In this document: piece after piece, positions 13,511 through 16,580 of the stretch
Position numbering within the stretch: the stretch's first letter is position 1
How the letters are laid out: each line of letters begins with the position of its first letter
Origin: Fragilaria radians
Lineage: Eukaryota > Bacillariophyta > Fragilariophyceae > Fragilariales > Fragilariaceae
DNA: 16,580 nucleotides
Direction: 5' to 3'
NCBI GenBank assembly: GCA_900642245.1
Contig: CAAAJI010000964.1
Coordinates: forward strand, 1 to 16,580
Translations under genes and position numbers: made by a program
Notes under the pieces: generated by a model
Seen by the model: the letters and a program-made list of their open reading frames with translations, nothing else
What the model was told of the DNA's origin: nothing
Databases searched by the model: none

Positions 13511-13523
13511 TCACCAGCAATCA
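13491..13523 (+). repeat. Right copy of the 23-bp repeat plus a third unit (putative arm sites)
   Basis: TAGCAATCA at 13494-13502 and 13505-13513, and CAGCAATCA at 13515-13523: three near-identical 9-bp units at 10-11-bp spacing, thus on one face of the helix. The first two are shared with 2821-2843. They lie between the integrase gene and the tRNA-derived core, where integrase arm sites or excisionase sites are expected. Confidence 0.55.
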
Positions 13524-13616
13524 AATCAGAGATGGTTTCTGCATAGCACTGACTACAAAAGACACGTTTTGTCAGGCACTTAACATGTTCTCTGCATTAT
13601 TTTCACCGGCGCTTCT

Positions 13617-13666
13617 GCTAACTCTTAATCAGCGGGTCCTAGGTTCGAGCCCTAGTGCGTCCACCA
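13617..13666 (+). other. Attachment site (attR): 3' half of tRNA-Lys(CTT)
   Basis: The sequence forms the anticodon arm with loop CTCTTAA (anticodon CTT, 13624-13626), variable bases GGGTC, a perfect T-arm (CTAGG/TTCGAGC/CCTAG, 13639-13655), the acceptor 3' strand TGCGTCC and encoded CCA ending at 13666. There is no D-arm and no matching 5' acceptor strand (GGACGCA expected) upstream, so only half a tRNA is present. At 13620 an A opposes a C within the anticodon stem, so identity with the true tRNA probably starts at about 13621. This is the typical scar of an integrase using a tRNA 3' end; the intact tRNA should lie at the other end of the element. Confidence 0.85.
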
Positions 13667-13683
13667 TTTCCACTGTCAAAGCG

Positions 13684-14217
13684 TCAGCTCGTCTTCCGCC
13701 ATTTGGCCAGGGCCGCCTGATATCGGCCGTCGGCATCGTCGCGTCGCCGCTCGAGTTCCCGGCGCTTCGGTTCAAAGCCCTTGGTCAACCGATCCCGCTC
13801 GGACTGCAACTTCGCGATCTCACGGTCGATCGCGCTCAAGGCGCTCGACTGGCTGCGGTTCGCTTCATCCAGCTTGGCCTCGACCTCGTCCAGTTCATCG
13901 CGCGAGGGCCGCGGCGTCACCCTTCTGGGCTTGCCGCCGGGCTTTGGCGCCGCCGCTTTGGCTTCGGCCCGGCCCTTCCCTGCCCTCTCCAATTCACTCA
14001 TGTGATCCGCCGCGGATCCGCGCGACACCCTGATCACAACGCCCGGTTCGGCGAGCGGCTTTTCGGACGAGGCCGCATCTGTGACGAGTTCCGCGACGCC
14101 AGCAGCAAAAAGGTCGCTATCGGCACCCCAGGCGCGAAGCGCAGCAGCCCGGCTGGGCGCGGCGACATAGGCATCGTGGAAACCGGCGGAGGTGCGAAAG
14201 ACCTTTAGCTTGGGCAA
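13684..14217 (-). CDS. TolA-like coiled-coil protein of sphingomonad type
   Basis: 177 residues from a TTG at 14217, chosen because GGAAAGG lies 7 bases upstream and the protein then begins MPKLKVFRT, the start I associate with this family in sphingomonads; the frame stays open to an ATG at 14271 without a better site. Residues 1-75 form a compact conserved domain (FRTSAGFHDAYVAAPSRAAALRAWGADSDLF, then PGVVIRVSRGSAADHMSEL). A Lys/Ala/Pro-rich linker follows, then a long charged coiled coil (about 105-175, DELDEVEAKLDEANRSQ, REIAKLQSERDRL). Relatives are often annotated 'cell envelope biogenesis protein TolA' on the coiled coil alone; there is no membrane anchor here, so true TolA function is doubtful. 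It follows the 36-aa membrane peptide by 25 bases. This is the first core gene outside the element. Confidence 0.75.
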   Translation of the reverse strand: MPKLKVFRTSAGFHDAYVAAPSRAAALRAWGADSDLFAAGVAELVTDAASSEKPLAEPGVVIRVSRGSAADHMSELERAGKGRAEAKAAAPKPGGKPRRVTPRPSRDELDEVEAKLDEANRSQSSALSAIDREIAKLQSERDRLTKGFEPKRRELERRRDDADGRYQAALAKWRKTS

Positions 14218-14242
14218 GCGAAAACCTTTCCGCTGCGTCCTC

Positions 14243-14353
14243 CTAGGACCCCGGAAACCGAATGAAGCCAAACAGCCACAGCATCAGGACGCTCACGGCG
14301 ACGGAGATGGCGAGCGACTTCATGCAGCCCAGGCGATTGCTGAAAAAGAACAT
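14243..14353 (-). CDS. Small membrane peptide (36 aa), MFFFSNRLGC type
   Basis: 36 residues: MFFFSNRLGC, a basic MKS, one hydrophobic helix (LAISVAVSVLMLWLFGF), and a short end IRFPGS. This is a single-pass inner-membrane peptide. Very short proteins with the same FFFSNRLGC start are, to my recollection, common in sphingomonads and relatives; I rely on that memory rather than on a search. The ribosome site is weak. The stop is 25 bases before the TTG start of the TolA-like gene on the same strand, so they may share a message. Function unknown. Confidence 0.6.
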   Translation of the reverse strand: MFFFSNRLGCMKSLAISVAVSVLMLWLFGFIRFPGS

Positions 14354-14416
14354 TCTAAACTCGATGCGCTCAACGAGGTGAGGCGCCGTACCTTGGCGGC
14401 ACGACGCCTCGCCCGA

Positions 14417-14656
14417 TTACATCCGGTTGTTCGTGTCGGTCCGGTTCACCCGGTTATCGTCGTTCCGCTTGCGGCCAAGCAGACCGGCAAGCCCCGCGAG
14501 GCCCAAAATTCCCCACGGGAAATCGTCGTCGTCTTCCTCAACTGGGGTCGACATCATCGGGTCGCTCATATTCGTGGTAGTAGTTTGCGCCATTGCACTA
14601 GGGGCGGCCAGAGCCGTTAGAAATACGGCTGCAACTACAGTTCCGGTTTTCTTCAT
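14417..14656 (-). CDS. WGxxGxxG family protein
   Basis: 79 residues from the ATG at 14656, preceded by a perfect GGAGG at 5 bases. A signal peptide (MKKTGTVVAAVFLTALAAPSAMA) is followed by a Thr/Met-rich stretch, an acidic patch EEDDDD (40-45) and the family hallmark FPWGILGLAGLAGLLGRKR (46-64), with a polar Asn/Arg-rich tail. The hallmark helix is a short glycine-zipper-like hydrophobic segment closed by basic residues, like a sorting signal, so the protein is exported and probably membrane-bound. An EcfG-type promoter lies 40-70 bases upstream, suggesting induction in general stress. Molecular function is unknown. Confidence 0.85.
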   Translation of the reverse strand: MKKTGTVVAAVFLTALAAPSAMAQTTTTNMSDPMMSTPVEEDDDDFPWGILGLAGLAGLLGRKRNDDNRVNRTDTNNRM

Positions 14657-14695
14657 TACATCCTCCTGTTCTACTTGCCTCGTGGCTTTCGCAGA

Positions 14696-14720
14696 AACAG
14701 GTTTGTTTACCGATGGTTCC
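14696..14720 (-). promoter_or_regulatory. EcfG-type stress promoter of the WGxxGxxG gene
   Basis: On the minus strand GGAAC (14716-14720) and GTT (14696-14698) are separated by 17 bases, matching the GGAAC-N16/17-NGTT consensus of the alphaproteobacterial general stress sigma factor EcfG. The -10 end lies 40 bases before the start codon. Confidence 0.6.
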
Positions 14721-14779
14721 GCTGGGTGGTCATCTCGCAAAGACAACAATTCGGGAGTTGTCGCTGGCCCGACAACCTT

Positions 14780-14805
14780 GGAACGTTTACAATTTCCGGC
14801 GCGTT
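14780..14805 (+). promoter_or_regulatory. EcfG-type stress promoter of the DUF2061 gene
   Basis: GGAAC (14780-14784), 17 bases, then CGTT (14802-14805): the full EcfG consensus, ending 23 bases before the ATG at 14828. Confidence 0.7.
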
Positions 14806-14827
14806 TTGAGTGTCTAGGAGAAACCCG

Positions 14828-15028
14828 ATGCCGCCGTTGATGACCCGCAATGCGGATCTGTCCAAGACCCTCACCTACCTGACGATCCATCTCACCATCG
14901 GGTTTACGGTCGCCTATCTCTTCACGGGTTCAATTTCGATCGCGGGCGGAATCGCGATCATCGAGCCGTGCATCAACGCCGTCGCGTTCTTCTTTCACGA
15001 AAAGGCCTGGAAGCGGGCCTTGGCTTAG
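14828..15028 (+). CDS. DUF2061 small membrane protein
   Basis: 66 residues from the ATG at 14828, with AGGAG 7 bases upstream. The sequence RNADLSKTLTYLTIHLTIGF, then AYLFTGSISIAGGIAIIEP and NAVAFFFHEKAWKR fits the DUF2061 family along its whole length: two hydrophobic helices (about 12-30 and 33-54) and the conserved end with His-Glu-x-x-Trp. It should sit in the inner membrane. Its function is not known. The divergent WGxxGxxG gene shares the upstream region, and both genes have stress-type promoters. Confidence 0.88.
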   Translation: MPPLMTRNADLSKTLTYLTIHLTIGFTVAYLFTGSISIAGGIAIIEPCINAVAFFFHEKAWKRALA

Positions 15029-15041
15029 GGCCTAGCCCGCT
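15012..15041. terminator. Possible bidirectional terminator hairpin
   Basis: AGCGGGC (15012-15018) pairs with GCCCGCT (15035-15041) across the end of the DUF2061 gene, just before the convergent catalase stop at 15053. No T-run follows on either strand, so it is at best a weak terminator. Confidence 0.35.
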
Positions 15042-15052
15042 CCCCTGTCTCA

Positions 15053-16000
15053 CTACATCGCGTCTGCCATTGCCGTAGCGTGCTTGATATCGTCTGCCCC
15101 GCCCTTGTCGCCGCCGGTTACCAGACCGGCCCCGGGACCCGCCCCGAGATCGACACCAGTGGCCGGGTCGGACTCAGGATCTGAAGCTGTCCGCATCGTC
15201 AATTTCTCGGCAACCGCTGCGGACGTCTTGTCGAGATTGACGGTCGCAAAGCCATCGCCACCATCCATTGCAAGCGCTTCCTCGAGATCGTCGATCCGAT
15301 CCCATTGCTCTCCGCTATTCCATGGCCCGTCGACGTCGCCCTGGCCTTGCGAGGTGTTGACGTAGACATTCGCGAAGCGCTCGATCCCCGGAAGCTTCCC
15401 GGACGGGAAATTGTCCTCGATCGCGTACAATGCTTTTTCGAACGACTTCTGGTGGGCGATTTCGCGAGTCATCAGGAAGCCGAGCGCTTCTTTGATGCCG
15501 GGATCATCGGTGATGTTGATCAGGCGCTCGTACACCACTTTCGCGCGGCTCTCGGCGGCGATGTTGGAGCGCAGGTCACACGTCGGATCGCCACGCGAAT
15601 CGATATAGGCTGCGGTCCATGGCACGCCCGACGAATTGGTCAGGGCTGGACCTCCGCCATACAGCAATGACTGGGTGTGGCTGTTGCCGCCCGAATTGAT
15701 CTGCATGTACAAATCCGCTTCCTCCATCGCGGCTTCGGACAGCTGCGCCTTCACGCCCTTGTTGAGCATCGCAACAATCGACCCGATCACTTCGAGGTGG
15801 CTCAGTTCCTCGGTTGCAATATCGAGCAGCAGATCCTTGCGGCCTGGATCGAGTTCGCCGAGCCCCTGCGTGAAGTATCGCATGGCTGCCGCTAGCTCGC
15901 CGTCGGGTCCACCGAATTGTTCAAGCAAAAGCGACGCTAGTGCCGGGTTGGGCTCGGCGACGCGAACCGTATATTGAAGGCGCTTGTTGTGCATGAACAT
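15053..16000 (-). CDS. Manganese catalase
   Basis: 315 residues, starting at the ATG at 16000 with GGAGAG 5 bases upstream. This is the non-haem dimanganese catalase family, which breaks down hydrogen peroxide to water and oxygen. The metal ligands are visible at the expected spacings: E35 (GGPDGELAAAMRYF), E65 and H68 (EELSHLE), E150 (NIAAESRAKVVYERL) and H183 (REIAHQKSF). The core four-helix region ends near residue 235. The last 45 residues are a Gly/Asp-rich tail (DPATGVDLGAGPGAGL) probably disordered. No signal peptide, so it is cytosolic. An EcfG-type promoter lies upstream, consistent with induction in general stress. Confidence 0.95.
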   Translation of the reverse strand: MFMHNKRLQYTVRVAEPNPALASLLLEQFGGPDGELAAAMRYFTQGLGELDPGRKDLLLDIATEELSHLEVIGSIVAMLNKGVKAQLSEAAMEEADLYMQINSGGNSHTQSLLYGGGPALTNSSGVPWTAAYIDSRGDPTCDLRSNIAAESRAKVVYERLINITDDPGIKEALGFLMTREIAHQKSFEKALYAIEDNFPSGKLPGIERFANVYVNTSQGQGDVDGPWNSGEQWDRIDDLEEALAMDGGDGFATVNLDKTSAAVAEKLTMRTASDPESDPATGVDLGAGPGAGLVTGGDKGGADDIKHATAMADAM

Positions 16001-16034
16001 CGTGACTCTCCGGCGGCTGGGATGGTCATTCAGA

Positions 16035-16059
16035 AACCGGCGAGTGTCGCCACGGTTCC
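16035..16059 (-). promoter_or_regulatory. EcfG-type stress promoter of the Mn catalase gene
   Basis: On the minus strand GGAAC (16055-16059), 17 bases, then GTT (16035-16037), 35 bases before the catalase ATG. Same arrangement as the promoter of the WGxxGxxG gene (GGAAC-N17-GTTTC in both). Confidence 0.65.
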
Positions 16060-16143
16060 TCGGTAATGGCTGAATATTGTGCGCAACCGTCTGACTTCGC
16101 AGGCGTTTGTGATTGCCTAACCTAGTCAGTCAGGACGACTAAA

Positions 16144-16580
16144 ATGCGCGCAATGGATTATCGCGGTCCGTACAGAGTCCGCGTCGACGAAAAGCCGATG
16201 CCGAAGATCCAACATCCGCGCGACGCGGTCGTCAAGGTCACCCGGAGTTGTATCTGCGGCTCCGACCTCCACCTTTATCATGGCATGGTGCCCGACACGC
16301 GCATCGGCCAGACGTTCGGTCACGAATTCACCGGAATCGTCGAGGAAGTCGGCTCGGAAGTCGAGAATTTAAAGGCCGGCGACCACGTCCTGGTCCCGTT
16401 TAACATCGCCTGCGGGCAGTGCCATTTCTGCAAGCAGGGATTGTTCGGCAACTGCCACGAGTCCAACCCGCAGGCGACTGCCGTCGGCGGCATCTTTGGC
16501 TATTCGCATACCGCCGGCGGCTTCGATGGCGGCCAGGCACAATATGCCCGCGTTCCTTACGCCGATTGCGGTCCAACCCT
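16144..16580 (+). CDS. Zinc-dependent alcohol dehydrogenase (MDR family), 5' part
   Basis: The frame opens at the ATG at 16144 and runs off the window end, so only the first 145 residues are seen. They show the catalytic zinc site of medium-chain dehydrogenases (SCICGSDLHLYHG, and GHEFTGIVEEVG) and the four-cysteine structural zinc loop (CGQCHFCKQGLFGNC). The family oxidises alcohols or aldehydes with NAD(P); glutathione-independent formaldehyde dehydrogenase-like and threonine dehydrogenase-like members share this N-terminus. Substrate cannot be told without the C-terminal cofactor domain. AGGA lies about 10 bases upstream. It is divergent from the catalase gene across a 143-base region. Confidence 0.88.
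   Translation, partial: MRAMDYRGPYRVRVDEKPMPKIQHPRDAVVKVTRSCICGSDLHLYHGMVPDTRIGQTFGHEFTGIVEEVGSEVENLKAGDHVLVPFNIACGQCHFCKQGLFGNCHESNPQATAVGGIFGYSHTAGGFDGGQAQYARVPYADCGPT

Larger units (their letters stand above)
2821..13666. mobile_element. Satellite-like integrative element carrying McrBC-MBL (left end uncertain)
   Basis: The right end is well supported: a tyrosine integrase gene reads away from a 3' tRNA-Lys fragment, and ordinary core genes begin directly after it. Genes from 13472 to 2948 are all on the minus strand and tightly packed: integrase, HTH regulator, Prim-Pol, DUF3987 ATPase, terminase-like protein, then restriction cargo. The left limit given here is only the outer 23-bp repeat. 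No direct copy of the tRNA core is found in the window, so an intact tRNA-Lys(CTT) is expected further left and the genes at 141 and 1371 may also belong to the element. There are no capsid, tail, conjugation or relaxase genes in view, so it is not a complete prophage, and no conjugative machinery is visible. Confidence 0.7.

Noticed and set aside
13342..14208. 288-codon open frame on the plus strand across the integrase start, attachment site and TolA-like gene
   Set aside because: It runs antisense through two well-supported genes and through a tRNA fragment, with no recognisable domain.
14360..14416. Terminator hairpin after the WGxxGxxG gene (GAGGCG with CGCCTC)
   Set aside because: Only a 6-bp stem with a long loop and no T-run; too weak to list.
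1..16580. Complete prophage or conjugative element
   Set aside because: No capsid, portal, tail, lysis, relaxase or type IV secretion genes are visible in the window.

Overview
The window looks like a GC-rich alphaproteobacterial chromosome, most likely a sphingomonad. The evidence is in the right-hand core genes: a small coiled-coil protein of a type I associate with sphingomonads, a 36-residue membrane peptide beginning MFFFSNRLGC, a WGxxGxxG protein, and three promoters of the GGAAC-N16/17-NGTT type recognised by the alphaproteobacterial stress sigma factor EcfG. No lineage search was run.

Layout. (1) 1-2393: two plus-strand genes of uncertain role, a secreted Cys-pair (Sel1/Hcp-like) repeat protein and a tandem-domain protein of unknown family. 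(2) 2394-2947: no convincing gene, but a degenerate tRNA-like sequence, a 23-bp repeat shared with the integrase end, and a compact block of five 9-bp repeats. (3) 2948-13472: an unbroken run of minus-strand genes forming an integrative element. In transcription order: tyrosine integrase, 124-aa unknown, AlpA/excisionase-like HTH, 66-aa unknown, Prim-Pol primase, DUF3987 (YfjI-like) ATPase, a DUF5681/small-terminase-like protein, a 110-aa unknown, then mcrB, mcrC and an HTH-metallo-beta-lactamase gene. Most junctions overlap by ATGA or lie within tens of bases. (4) 13617-13666: the 3' half of a tRNA-Lys(CTT), which marks the right attachment site. (5) 13684-16580: core chromosome with a TolA-like coiled-coil protein, the 36-aa peptide, the WGxxGxxG protein, a DUF2061 membrane protein, a manganese catalase and the start of a zinc alcohol dehydrogenase.

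How it fits together. The integrase, HTH protein, primase, ATPase and terminase-like protein make a compact module for integration, replication and perhaps packaging, resembling a phage satellite. Its cargo is a type IV (McrBC) restriction system for modified DNA. The most unusual part is a third cargo gene right behind mcrC. It joins an N-terminal HTH-like segment to a ComEC-type metallo-beta-lactamase that keeps its metal ligands, so the locus may be a three-gene McrBC-MBL defence system. The left end of the element is not certain: no direct copy of the tRNA core is seen in the window, so the two left-hand genes may be additional cargo. The core genes to the right of the attachment site look like a small general-stress cluster.
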